Made by a program: the position numbers and the translations under genes. A stretch of 64,000 nucleotides of DNA from Euleptes europaea (Eukaryota; Chordata; Lepidosauria; Squamata; Sphaerodactylidae), in assembly GCF_029931775.1 (NCBI RefSeq), contig NC_079312.1, forward strand, positions 57,726,333-57,790,332, given 5' to 3'. Below the pieces are notes generated by a model, which was not told where the DNA came from, made no database searches, and saw only the letters and a program-made list of their open reading frames with translations. Shown one piece after another: positions 48,061 to 61,700 of this stretch (position 1 is the first letter of the stretch; each line of letters begins with the position of its first letter).

Positions 48061-50479
48061 GGTTTTTTTTTTTGCTAGATCACCCTGCCTTCTATGAACA
48101 CACTTATTTTGATTATTGATTTTAAATGAAAATCACAGCTTTAGTACTAAGCACTGTTACAATTTCAATCGAACTGTTTTTTATCAGTTATATGATGGCT
48201 ATTTTCATGGGCATAGCTGTGACACCAATAATTCTGATGAGCGTCACTTAATAGACCAGATAAACATTCAGGTACCATTTAGCATTCAGGGATTTCTTTA
48301 GCTCTTTATATCATGGTTTTATGCCCTTGCTAGACATTTTACAGCTGTTAACTGTTTTTTTGTAGTGGGGCACCGGTTTTCTTGAGCTGTTCAATATAAG
48401 GAATAATTTGAATGGGACATGTATTTAATTGGATTATCAAATAAAAACAATTCCACTTTTATCAGTGGAGAAAGAATACTTCTAGATGTGACTGTAAAAA
48501 GCACTAATATACGTCTTAATTACACTAACCTCTAATATACTGGTTCCTTTTTGGGGGCCTGCAAACATACTGTCCATCACTTACTCTACAATATCAGCAT
48601 GTAGATTCTCAGCCATGTAAAAAAAATGGCAGAAGGCCACCCTTCTGTGTACTTCCCTAGATGAACAAGGGCAACTCACTACCAGCATCAATACATATCA
48701 CTTTGCATTTGTGGAGGTACGCTAAGTTGGATGTGCTGTGACTATAAATTAAGTGACCTCGACTGGACTGGATCAAGCCATGACCAGCTGCAGAGAAAAG
48801 ATACTAAGAAGTCAGTTTCACTGGATAATCCCAAGTTTTAAATTCTAGTTGTGCATGCTAATCTGGAGGACTATAAATGTGCTTGGGTGAGGTAAGCCCC
48901 CCCCCAAGATTCTGCTTTTGCTTTCTTTTGTGATCATAAAGAATTCAGCAGCTTTGGAAAACATTTTTAGTGTTTTTTTTTTTGACACATTTCCAAGACA
49001 CAGCAACTGACAGGTCAACTTCATATTGACTGTTCTGGCCCTTTTTTAGGAAGAAATAGTCCCCCCATGTCCTCAACGTTCAAGTCCTCCGTAGACAACA
49101 CTGCAAGCGACATGGTTCTGTCACCAACCCCTCACGGCCTCCATCAAGTTTGGGAGTGAGCCTTTACTCTAAGGAAGTTAATGGCCAGCTGGTGGCACAT
49201 AGGTGAGATACATACTGGGAAACAATCCTGTCTGGCCTCAAGTGGTCCTGCCCGTTTTAATCATGGTAAATTGTTTCTTCCACACCTGCAAGGGAAAGAA
49301 ATCTGTTTTCCAACACACTGCCTATGAAAGATGACCTACATGTTAATGCTGTGTGTTTGTGGATTTTGTATGCAACATACCATCTCCACATTGGTGAATG
49401 AGTTATGAGTATGTTGGCTGCTTTGCGGGGTCTAGAAACAGCAGAGTTGAAACATCAATTACTTGCATTCCTGGGTGATGCAGTAAGGGGTACTGCAGAT
49501 GAGATATGTAATTCCTTACACATTTTAAAAGCTCACGTCTTACCATGGGGGATATAATATGTACAAGGTTCCTGTTTCCATGATACCTGGAAGCACAAGT
49601 TACTCACTGCTGCTTAGAACATGCAAATAGATCCAAGATAAGATTGTAACTGAGGGTGACATAGCAATGAGTGGCGATAGTAGTTTCTAACCACTACTGC
49701 ATGGTCATTCTCTAGTTTTAGGGATATTTTTAGAAGGCAATGAAATTCCCAATGGCACCATATATGACGTTTTATGAGAAATCCTTTCAAATCCAGAAGC
49801 GAATGCTTCATAGCTGTAGCGTCACAGAATTCTTTATAACCAAGACAGCCTTCAAAGGCAATGTTGTAGTTTTGGAGAGGGAATCCAGTTTTTAAGAAAG
49901 CAGATCTGCTCCCCTTATTCCCAGTATCATTCACAAAATATTTGATCTGCTGCCATTTAGCTTAAGCTGCAGGAAGAAGGATCAGAGGCAGATGACTTAA
50001 TCATAAGGAACTATTAGAGCTATATGACAAGCTATTATATTTTACTTTAAAGAATGTGTTAGATCCTCAAAGGACTTGGCTAGCAAAACATGATGGAAAC
50101 ATTAGCTGCATAGCAGAAGGGCACTGAGATCTTAATTTAGTATGTTCAGCAGCAGTATATACTTCATGGTTTTACAATAAATCATGCGTGCAATAAGCAA
50201 TGTCTGTTTTCAAAGTGATGTAACATTAATTGGAGTGCAATGAGTTGCCACCCTTTCTTTCTCTTTACAAGGCTTGAGCTATGGTCAAGGAAACATGCAG
50301 GGTCTCCCCTGCTAAATTTTGTTTTGTAAATTGCTGCCCACAATCCAACATCGGATTAAGAATGCCTAAAAACCTCACTTGAATAAATAATGTCAAACAT
50401 ATTTGATTCTGTGTTGGACTGTGGCGGCTCCTTAAAAGCCTACGGTTGTCTTAAAACCAAGAGGGTTAGAAAATAACTT

Positions 50480-51050
50480 CTCTGAAATGAGAAGTTGATA
50501 CTCCAAAAGTGCATCACTGGAGAGCCCCATGAACCTTGGGCACATCTGCGAGAGTCATTACAAATTATCTGCTCCATTAGCACTTTCCTGCCATGCAACT
50601 GCTTCCTTTGGTACTTACACTGTAGATTACATTATGAAGGCTAATCTGAGAGATTGACAGATAAAAGTCCAGTCCTGTCTGAGCAGGGCTTGGACTAAAT
50701 GCCCCCGTGCTCCCAACCAACTTTAATTTTAGAACAATCTAGCACTTAAAAGAGTGAAAGAGGACAACCACTGTGTTTGCTTTTTATATCCAAGTCCAGT
50801 TTCATAAAAATAGCTACCCAAGCGGCTGTCTGCTCTATGCCAGCTTCATTAGTCATGCTTCTGCTTCATCCTTTCACTCCATCGTTGCACTAGTGTGAGA
50901 CTGGCGAAAGAGCCACATGTACATCTGTCATAGCCCTGTAATGAATACAGCATAGCTCCATGGAAAATACAACTTGCCCATTATGTGGCAGCTTGACCCA
51001 GGTGACTGGCAAATTGCAGTTAATCAAGAAAAACAAAGCTGTCAGGCCTC
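50480..51050. promoter_or_regulatory. Candidate conserved non-coding element
   Basis: Unique sequence with CATTACAAATTATCTGCTCC, CTCCATTAGCAC, GATTGACAGATAAAAG (MEIS-like TGACAG overlapping GATA) and GCAGTTAATCAAG. It lies about 0.7 kb beyond the RUVBL1 stop and could be 3' UTR or enhancer. Inference only. Confidence 0.25.
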
Positions 51051-51737
51051 TTGTTGGCCTACGGTTGGTCAGAGGCTACACCTAGTCCCTTGCAAAATAC
51101 ATTTTCACATGTAGTTGGAGAAGGTTGATGGCGGAGGGATTCATAGAGCATGACACTGTGCACAAGTTTTGTTGTTTAGCAATTAAAGACTGCTGTGTTT
51201 TCTTTGCAACATAAAACAAAGCAAAAAATTTGCATGCAAATAAATGTCTTCTGTTTTTTTGGCTCCAGAGAACAACAGTAACAGCCCAATTTTTACAGGA
51301 TTGTTTTTGACAAAACCACAGGTTTGACACATACCAAAACATTGCTTATTAGTCAAACTTTTTTAAAAATTCCATCCTTTCCCCCAGGTGTTTTAAAAAC
51401 AAAATCCATAAAGAAATAGATGGTCATCTTGTTCAGCTCTAAGCAATTTAGTAATCAAATTCAAAAGGAGAACACAAGGATGTGCCAATCTGCACCCTCA
51501 TCATACAGGCACACAACATAGGAACCACTGAGGTACCACAGTCTGAGAGATCATTTCATCCCATCCCAACATCTATATGAAGTAGGAACCCAGGTTATTC
51601 TACATCCCACTATGAAAGTGTGTTTTTGTATTCACATACTTCTCAGTTGAAAATCAACATTTCTCTTGCTTGCTTTTCTTTCAAGCACTTTGAGTTAAAA
51701 TGAGACTCTTAAGACTACAAAAGGGGAACAAATGGCT

Positions 51738-52673
<936 letters not shown>

Positions 52674-55600
52674 CTAAAGGGGGAGGGGGAAAGTAAGGCG
52701 GAGAAATGCTGTCTTAACAGTTTAAACTCTAGAACACCTTCCTTAAAAATGGATGGATATAAAAACCTAGCTGGAATATGAGCTTGCTTTAAATTTTTAC
52801 TTTTATCGCATCTCACTTGGAATAGAGCCATAACTGGAAAAAGTTTTAATCCTCCAGTGGTAGAAATGACAAAACTTTTGGGGCATTCACTTAGAAGGTC
52901 TTTTCTTTCCAAAACTGCAAGGCGGGGGAGGGGTATACACCGTTAGGTCCAGAGGATCACAGATCAAACTCAACATCGCATCTGCAATGGTATACTTCCT
53001 TCAGAAAGCCACAGCTACAGCTGTCCTTCAGCTACTCAACTTCTTGCTGGACTTTTTAGCCACTTGACACATAAGATGGCAAAATAAATAAATAAGTTAT
53101 AAAGTTCACCCACTCCTACAAAAACCACTCAGATAAATCTAATCTATCAAGAACAGTCTCTGGCTTGTACCAGTTTGAAGATCTTTGTAAAGTTGGAGAA
53201 CAAGAAGAAGATATCACCAATAAGCCTGAGTGTATAGAGCTGTAACAAAAGTGGCACCAGGCTCCCTGCAGTCCGTATTACCAGCTGAGTGATAAGGGGC
53301 AGACTGGATAATGATGTTGTGTTGTACTGCTGAGATAACTCTGGAACTGCGAGCCTCATATAATACAGGTATTTTTCACTTTGGCAGCTTTGTAAACAAG
53401 ATATCAAGAAGCACTCGTTTAAATTAAAGCCATAAAAATGCACCAAGGGAATCAGTGTGAGCAAGAGGGGGGAGAGGGGGGAAAGCGGGGAACAAGCGCG
53501 GAATTGGGGGTTTGACAAAGCATGCAGCCGTTTTTTAAGAAAACATTAGTATTTGAAGAAGCTTTTGGAGTGCTCAGAAACTGACAGAAAACGGAAGATT
53601 AAGAAACCTTGCACATTTGTATAATCTCTTGTTTTCAAACAGAATGTCTAACCAATATTCAGTACTGATATCCCCTCCAGAAGAACAAACACATTGTGGC
53701 CATGATCAAAAGAACTGGATGCCCATATGGAATGTAGGATTGGTTTCTTAATCTGGAGCCCCCAAACCTCATAGGAGTTTAAAAAAAAACAACGCAAGGG
53801 TGTGTGTGCAAACTTGACTTGACTGCACCTGACACTGCAAGATGAATTCCAACTCCGAAAGCATCCTGCTGAAGAAGGATGAAGAACACGTGAAGGGAAA
53901 CTTGTTAAGACGTTTTTGGCGTATGTATTTCCTGCTTCCATTGTGAAAAGAGGACAGGACGCTGAAGCCAGCAAACTTTTCTACAGTAGAGTTTACTAGG
54001 TGCCATAATGAAGAAGCACCCTATCATCAACCACACTGAGTCCACCACAGGGGAAGGGGGAGGTTTCATGCAACCAAAACAAACCAACCAAAGTATAAGC
54101 CCCTCCAAGGATTCATTTGAGAACCAAATATCTCTGACATGATAGAAGTTCAGCATTATATATCATCATCCTGCAAGCTCGCAAAGCCACACAAAGAACA
54201 CTTTTTAACAGGCTCATTGGGCTGGATCCTAAATACTGTCAACAGAAGCAGACCATCCCTGCCTTCTGCCTGCAGCTTTCTGTTCCTTCCCGAAAGCTTG
54301 TGCTGAAGGTTGGGTGACAGTTCTTAACAAAATGCCATGTGGCATGGAGGGCCAAAGGAATAAGAAAGAATTAGGCAAAACCCATCTTCAACTAGCAAGG
54401 TTGGTTTAACCTGAAGGACCAACTTCTTTTAACTCCCAGGTGCACCTCCTTCTTTTAACTCCCAGGTGCCACATGCCATTTTGTTCTGGAAAGTCCCCTG
54501 ACCCTCAAGCAGAGGCTGCAGTAGTACGGGGGGGGGGGGGGAGTCTGCAAATATTTGTTATTTCTACGAGTTAGGACCCAACCCATTATCTCCATAATCC
54601 AATTGACAGCGGACAGTTTTCATGTAGTTACAGAGGGAAACTTTTTCATCTCTTACTGTTAATACAAAATAATCCAAACCCTGTCCAAACAAAGTACAAA
54701 ATGGGACATATTCCAACATATTATTTATCAAAACCAGATTTGGGCTGACATTTGTAAGCTTTATTGAAATATGAATAGGGCAATCACTAAAAATGAACCA
54801 GATTTCAGATCTAACAAAAATCCAGTGGTTATAAAACTGAGTTAAGGTTTGTTATCGTGGTGCATCTTTTACTGGAGAGCTTTACTGCTCCTTCCTTGTA
54901 AAAGTGAGAGACACCCCTTAATAGCAGAGCTTTCATTTCAGAAGCCCCAGGAAGAAACCTTTGTGTTAAGAAAGTACTGAATATCATAACACTGAACTCA
55001 ATGCAAGAGCTTGCGGCTCTTGTGAGTTCAGGACAGTGGCAATTTCTCCAAATCCCCTGCTTGTGAGCAAGACGGGCAGATCACCAGAAAGATCCTGGGC
55101 CAAACTTCTAAACTAGATCTGTAATCATTTGATGGCCTCACGGGAGGCTTCAGGGCAGTCCAGTTTGCATATTTTTATAAACATATATTGACCTGAGCGC
55201 AACAACAACAAACCCATGAAATAATAATTGCTATCTCCTCTCCCTTTTTGTGCATGAAAGAGCAAGATAAAATGCAGGTGAAATTACCCTAGTTGAACCG
55301 TCAGGCTTTTTGAAAACATGGGAACTTTTAAGTTTCCTTTAGCCTCAGCCATTTCTACTGTAATATTCATCCTGGTGCATATTCTCAGATATATAAAAAA
55401 ATCTAAGAATCTCGATACTATAGCAAATGGGGGGGGGGAGCAATACACAAAAGCTGCCTCATATCAAAAGAAGCGAAGCTTTGCTGGCACATTTACATTC
55501 AATAAATGCCTTTGCTTCACCTTGCACTTATCCAGCAGCAGAGGCCATTATCTGGTGACAATGTTTTCTGCCACTGACACAATCTCCTAAACAATATGAA

Positions 55601-56187
55601 GAACTGACATAATAAATCATAATGGCTCATGTGTGATGTCAGTACACAGTATCCAAACACTAATGAGATTGTGGGGGGGAATGATTGGCATGATGACTAT
55701 TAATAGTATACACGGATTATAATCAAGACTCCATACATTGATAAGGACCTCACAGCATAGTCTTGGGAACTTAAGAAATGTCACACTGCAATGCTGGAAT
55801 GTTGTTATAGCTATGAACTCCACTGGGAAGTGTAAATGAATTTGCAGTACTGTCTTGATAAGTTGAAACACAGAGTGTCAAGCTAAAAGAATACAGTTCG
55901 CAAAGAGCAGACAGAAGACCAACCACAGGAGTTTACAAACGTTCTCCAAAGTGCTAAAATGGAGTGGTTCTGTTTCAAACTGAGCAAGGACAGAAAAATT
56001 AAAATACCTGCAGGTTCTTGTACACTTGAGTGTAACAGCTGAATTATAAGTTTAAAGAAATGTGGTGAACTCAGAAATTGGTTCACCGGTGATTAATGCT
56101 AGTATAATGTCTTCTATAGATAGAACATGTATCAGTGCTTTTCCAGTCAGCAGATGTGTGTTGTTTTTAATATTTGCATTGTTTTAA
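52674..56187 (-). other. RUVBL1 intron, no further exon seen
   Basis: On the minus strand I looked for the upstream exon ending ...PQEMKQ and for earlier Walker-motif exons and found none. Poly-G simple sequence lies at about 54530-54541. A lysine-, serine- and leucine-rich open frame at 53147-53518 (-) resembles nothing known. No repeat family was named with confidence here. Confidence 0.6.
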
Positions 56188-56192
56188 CTATG

Positions 56193-56475
56193 TGTCAGGC
56201 TGCTATCTCGGTTTCGTTATTGCCTCTGTCTCTGTGCTGTATTGTCTGCCCCCCAAGGTCGCATACCTAGGCCTGGGAACTCAGCTCCTGGGAAACTGTA
56301 TTCATGCGTGTAATCTCCCGCCTTTCCTGCCTTATAATATCTCCCAGCTAGTGAGCCTCTCATAGCTGTCATTTTATTCGTTTGCACTGTATGCCTATTT
56401 GATCAGTAAAAGCCATCTGTTTGGACTCTATATGACTTTGTGGTGATTTCTGGTTCTGTGGGCCAAGGGCTGACA
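56193..56475 (+). repeat. 5' LTR of the sushi-type element
   Basis: 283 bp, TG...CA, bounded by the CTATG duplication. TATAATA at 56333-56339 lies about 29 bp before ATAGCTGTCAT (56362-56372), the likely RNA start. AGTAAA at 56405-56410 is a possible variant polyadenylation signal. Confidence 0.93.
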
Positions 56476-56477
56476 TT

Positions 56478-56488
56478 ATGACAGCTAT
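56478..56488 (+). promoter_or_regulatory. Self-priming primer-binding site of the sushi-type element
   Basis: ATGACAGCTAT, two bases after the LTR, is an exact 11-base complement of ATAGCTGTCAT (56362-56372), which sits at the predicted RNA 5' end. Tf1/sushi-group elements are known to prime reverse transcription with the first roughly 11 bases of their own RNA instead of a tRNA. No tRNA-type site was recognised. Confidence 0.75.
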
Positions 56489-56668
56489 ATCCCTCATCTT
56501 CACCGTTCTCCTAGCCAGGCTGGAGCCCAGGGGGGTTCGCCTGCCACTTGGATGGGAGCTGTGCAGCTCTCCAGGTGATCTACTACCCTGGAGCCCTTCT
56601 CAGAGGACCCTACTCTGTTACAAGACTTAATCGCTGAACTTTTCCGGACGACCCGAGAGGTTTGCCGC

Positions 56669-58789
56669 TTGAGGGGACTGGTACAGGCGCAGTGGCAATC
56701 TCTTACAGGACGTCTCTGGATGTTAACATCGGAGGATACTGATGCTCGTTTAGATCTTCAGGACTTGGATCAATTACTGGACGATGCCCGATTGGCGACT
56801 GAGGATTTACAAATATTAACTGGACTTTTGGATAATCTTATTTCTCGACAAACTCTTTCTACCATGGCGGGAGCCCCGCCGGAGGGTTTTTCCCTGATCC
56901 CGGATACGGCCAGCTGCCAGGCTGAGGCCAAGCGAGTCGCTATTAGCACCGCTCTTCTCCTTGTGGAATGTACAAAGGACACCCCGGTAGCCACCTTGGC
57001 TCAAGTTTTGACCCCGACGTTTGGAGCCGAGGCATCCGCACTGGCGGTTCGAGTACAACCTCTGCTGGGCGGGGAACCTGACCCCATACTCTTGCTCCTC
57101 GAGACAGAACTTTTGCCGCGCATTACGGCAGAGACTGCCCTAAGACTTGAGAACGCCAAAGTTCTTGCGGATCAGCAAGCCGCCGAAGCGGCTAGGGTCG
57201 CAAGAGAGAGAGAGGCGGCGGAAGCAGCCAGGGCGGCTGCAGCAAGGATTAGGAATCAGGCGAACGTGGACACGCGCCCCAAGGACTATGTACTGGGACT
57301 ATCAGGTCTAACTTTTTCCCCGGCGTTTGTCCCGTCGCGTGCGACCCAACGCGCACGCCGTTTGGCTGACCGACGTCGAGACTCAGATGAGTCTGAAGAC
57401 GAGGATTTATATGGGGATAGCTCTCAATGGGCCACGAGCTTCCGAACCAGTAAGCCTCATCTTACTGGTGGCCCAAGTGAGGAGGTTCATCTTTTACGAG
57501 CCCAGAATCGGGAGCTCTCCGACCGTGTTGATCAACTCCAGGAAGTAATGGAACTTATGCTTCAAGAGAACAGGCAATTACAACAAACCCTGATAGCTCA
57601 GAGACAGCCCGTTCCGATACCGGGTCAGGGGGTACCCGTACAACCACCCGCTAATGTGCCTGCTCCACCCTTACCTCCTGGAGCTCCTGTTGCTCCTCCG
57701 CCCGGACCACCCGTGCAACCACCTGCTAATGTGCCTGCTCCACCCTTGCCTCCTGGAGCTCCTGTTGCTCCTCCGCCCGGACCACCCGTGCAACCGGGTC
57801 AACCCGCGCCCGGCCCTTGGAAGCAACTCAAATTGAGGACTACGTATGACGGATCTCTTGAGACTTTGCCTTGTTTCTTGCATCAAGTGGACAGTTATAT
57901 GCGAGAACAAGGTCAACTTTTCCCCACGGAAGATAGCCGGGTGCGGTACGTAGCTTCCCTCCTGACAGGCAAAGCGGCTGACTGGATGGTCCTCCAGTTT
58001 GACACCCGCTCTCGTGCGATTCGTTCCCTCAACAACTTCATGACTGCCCTGAGAAGGAGGTTTGAGGACCCCTTCCTGGGGGAAAGAGCCAAAACGGAAC
58101 TCTTACAATTAAAACAAGGCTCTGCTACAGTTCGGGAATTTGCCGATGAATTTCAGCGACTGGCAAGTAAAATTGTAGGTTGGCCCGAGACCACCCTAAT
58201 CCATCATTTCAGGGAAGCCTTGCATCCTGACATTCTGAACTGGTCTTACATGCGGGGCGATCCCGATACCCTCGAAGGCTGGATCCTATTAGCCAAGGAA
58301 GTGGAAAGCCGCCGCCGCTTTATTTCTCTCGTCCGTCAAAAGCACAAGGAGAAGGGCACCCAAAAGCCTCAACCCAAGGCACCACTGCTCGTCCCACGAA
58401 ATCCCCCACGTCCGCTCCAGGAACGTGAAGCCCGATTTCAGAGGGGTGCCTGTCTTACATGCGGAGAAATGGGCCACTTTGCAGCCGTTTGCCCACGCCG
58501 CCAGGAATTATTTCGTCCCAGCACGACAACCCGCGCCCGAGGTCGTCCACCACGCAGAGGCACCGCGGCCACCCGCAGCGCAGCTCCGGGAAGGCCCACA
58601 CCCTCCGCACTCCATGCCGGGGACCCAGCCTCCCTGCCTGCTTCCAACGACCCCGCCGGGTCTCGGATTACAAGTGCCCCATTGGGGGACAGCTTTCCCT
58701 CTTCGGATGAGGAAAACCCTTGGATTTCTCCAGCCTTAAACCTGGAATCTCCCCTCGACTTGTCAAAAAACGGCTCCGGTCTGTGGTGA
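56669..58789 (+). CDS. gag-like ORF of the sushi-type element
   Basis: A 706-codon frame encodes the structural (capsid-type) protein that packages element RNA. An Ala/Glu/Arg-rich helical stretch lies at about residues 165-200, a coiled coil at about 275-315, and a proline-rich linker at about 320-385 containing a 75-bp tandem repeat. A retrotransposon gag capsid-like region is at about 390-540 and one zinc knuckle (CLTCGEMGHFAAVC) at about 593-606. Its end overlaps the pol-like frame by about 70 bp. Confidence 0.9.
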   Translation: MRGLVQAQWQSLTGRLWMLTSEDTDARLDLQDLDQLLDDARLATEDLQILTGLLDNLISRQTLSTMAGAPPEGFSLIPDTASCQAEAKRVAISTALLLVECTKDTPVATLAQVLTPTFGAEASALAVRVQPLLGGEPDPILLLLETELLPRITAETALRLENAKVLADQQAAEAARVAREREAAEAARAAAARIRNQANVDTRPKDYVLGLSGLTFSPAFVPSRATQRARRLADRRRDSDESEDEDLYGDSSQWATSFRTSKPHLTGGPSEEVHLLRAQNRELSDRVDQLQEVMELMLQENRQLQQTLIAQRQPVPIPGQGVPVQPPANVPAPPLPPGAPVAPPPGPPVQPPANVPAPPLPPGAPVAPPPGPPVQPGQPAPGPWKQLKLRTTYDGSLETLPCFLHQVDSYMREQGQLFPTEDSRVRYVASLLTGKAADWMVLQFDTRSRAIRSLNNFMTALRRRFEDPFLGERAKTELLQLKQGSATVREFADEFQRLASKIVGWPETTLIHHFREALHPDILNWSYMRGDPDTLEGWILLAKEVESRRRFISLVRQKHKEKGTQKPQPKAPLLVPRNPPRPLQEREARFQRGACLTCGEMGHFAAVCPRRQELFRPSTTTRARGRPPRRGTAATRSAAPGRPTPSALHAGDPASLPASNDPAGSRITSAPLGDSFPSSDEENPWISPALNLESPLDLSKNGSGLW

Positions 58790-61700
58790 ATGGAGCATCT
58801 CCACAGACCTCTCAGGATCTTCCTATCAAACCGAATGCTCCTACCAAAATCAAAGAAGTGGACTCCACCGTCTACGTGGATGCAGTTTTACAACAACTTA
58901 ACGGAGGTCCACAAATCCCCGTCAAAGCACTAATTGACTCCGGTTGCTGTCGCACTCTCATAAGCGAAGCCACGTTTGCTGCACTCAGAGCCGACTCAGA
59001 GGCTTTACCAGCCCCAGTCCAATTTGCTCAAATGGACGGGAGCCAATTCCAGGGGGGTCCAGTTGATCACCGCACCATGGGGGTGGCAATGGGAATTGGT
59101 TCCCACTGGGAACAAATAGACTTCACTATAGCCCCTATCCGATTTGAAGTGGTCTTGGGAATTAACTGGATTAAAGGACATAGTCCCAGTATTGATTGGG
59201 AAAGAAACACTATCTCTTTCGCTAGTCCCACCTGCGACCAGCATCGGCAAAACTTTGCTCTGCCATTTCCGCCCGTTCCAGCATTAACCTCTACTGCCCC
59301 AGTACCACCGGCTCTACCCGCTGTATACCGGGACTTTGAAGATGTCTTCGACCTTAGGGAATGTGATGCCTTACCCCCCCACCGGGCCTCAGACTGTGCG
59401 ATTGAAGTAGTAAAGGACTGCACATTAACCAAAAGTAAGATTTACCCTATGAGCGCTTCCGAGCGCACTGTCCTCCGGGACTTTTTGGACAAAAACCTCG
59501 CCAGAGGGTTCATTCGCCCTTCGAATGCCCCAAACTCGGCCCCCGCGTTTTTCGTCCGGAAAAAAGAGGGCGACCTTCGCCTGTGCATTGACTTCAGAAA
59601 GCTCAATGCGGTTACCCAGACCAACGCCTATCCTATCCCATTAATATCGGATATTTTGGGACAATTACAGGAAGGCCGTATGTTCTCTAAATTAGACTTG
59701 GTGGAAGCCTACTACCGAGTCCGTATCCGCGAAGGAGATGAACACCTCACTGCCTTCTCTAGCTGTTTCGGAATGTATGAATTCCTTGTAATGCCATTCG
59801 GATTAAAAGGGGCCCCGGGGGTCTTCATGCAACTCATCAATGAAATCCTACATGACCTTCTATATCGTGGGGTGGTGGTCTACTTAGATGACATTCTCAT
59901 TTATTCGAAAACTGTGGACGAGCATGTGACTCTGGTCAGGGAAGTTCTACAACGCCTGCGTAACCATCAACTGTTCGCTAAACTAGCTAAGTGTGAATTT
60001 CACCAAAGCAAACTCACGTTTTTGGGATACATCATCTCCCACCAAGGTCTTCGCATGGACCCCGCCAAAGTCCAAGCCGTCCTCGATTGGACTCCCCCCA
60101 CCAACCGTAAGCAAGTACAGCAATTTCTGGGATTTGCAAACTTCTATCGGGGATTCATCCCTAACTTCGCCCAAGTGGCTCTACCCATTACGGACCTGCT
60201 GAAAACTAAGGGAAAAGTAAGCTCGGCTGCCTTGCCCTCCCCAAAAATCCTATGGACTGAGCAATGCCAAGCCGCCTTTCTGGCCCTCAAACGCCTCTTC
60301 ACTTCGGAGCCGGTGCTACGGCACCCAGACCCAAATCAAATATTCATTGTGCAAGTCGATGCTTCCGATGTAGCCATGGGAGGGGCTCTCCTCCAGCAAG
60401 GACCGGACGGTCTTCTTCACCCTTGCGCTTACTTTTCAAAAAAATTTGCGCACGCTCAATTAAACTGGCCCATCTGGGAGAAAGAGGCCTCTGCAGTTCA
60501 TCATGCACTGACTTTATGGCGGCAATTCTTGGAAGGGTCTAAAGTACCCTTTGAAGTTTGGACCGATCACAAAAATCTAGCTGCCCTCACGGGGTCCCAT
60601 AAGCTATCGGCGAAACAACAACGGTGGGCGGAGTTCTTTGCTCAGTTCCGTTTCACCCTGAAGCACGTCCCTGGGAAGCAGAACGTTCTCGCGGATGCCC
60701 TCTCCCGTTTACCACAATATCCGGTAAAACTCGAAAGACCCACCAACTCTCTGTTCACCCCTATGCAACGTGGGGCCCTACCTATGCTGGCTGTGCAAAC
60801 CCGATCCCAGCATCAGCACACCTTCCCTAACTCGCAAGCTCCGCCAGCCCAACCGGCTGCCCAGCCGCCACCGCAACAGACCGGAGTTCCCGCCCCTCCT
60901 ACCCCTCCGACCGCTCAGCCGCCTGCAGTCTGCGCGCCGCCGCACGTAAGCACTAGCCCTATAACTGTTTCTCAGATCTCCATGACCGACGGGGGGGCTC
61001 CCTCCAAAATCCCCATCTCCGAATCCTTTTTAACTGTCCTTCGGGACCAGTGCCTTTTAGAACGTTCCGCTCATACCCTACCTCCTGGTGTTTTGGAACA
61101 AGGGGGGTCCTGGTACAAAGACTCAAAATTGTATGTACCCAAAGCTCTCCGGAAGGACGTTTTACATTTAGCTCATGGAGCCAAAACAGCTGGGCACTTT
61201 GGGTTTCTGAAGACCCTTCACTTATTGCGCAGACAGTTCTGGTGGGGGGGAATGCGTTCCGACATTGACTCCTTCATCCGCAGCTGTCCCGTTTGTGCCG
61301 CTGCGAAACGATCGCAGGGCAAACCCCCGGGACTGCTACAACCTCTTGAAACGCCCAGCAGACCTTGGGAAGTGATTGCTATGGACTTCATGACTGATCT
61401 CCCTCTCAGTGGGGGTAAAACTGTGTTGTGGGTTGTTACTGATTTGTTTTCTAAGCAAATACATTTGATTCCATGCGCAGGGATCCCCTCTGCTCAGAAA
61501 CTGGCCCGCCTCTTCGTGACGCATATCTTTCGTTTACATTCGTTTCCGCGTAAAATAATTTGTGACCGCGGAAGTGGTTTCGTTTCTAAGTTTTGGAAAG
61601 CTTTCCTCAAGTTGGTGGGGGTGGAACAGGGATTGTCTAGTGCATACCATCCTCAAACTGATGGTCAAACTGAACGTGTCAATGCTGTACTTGAATGTTA

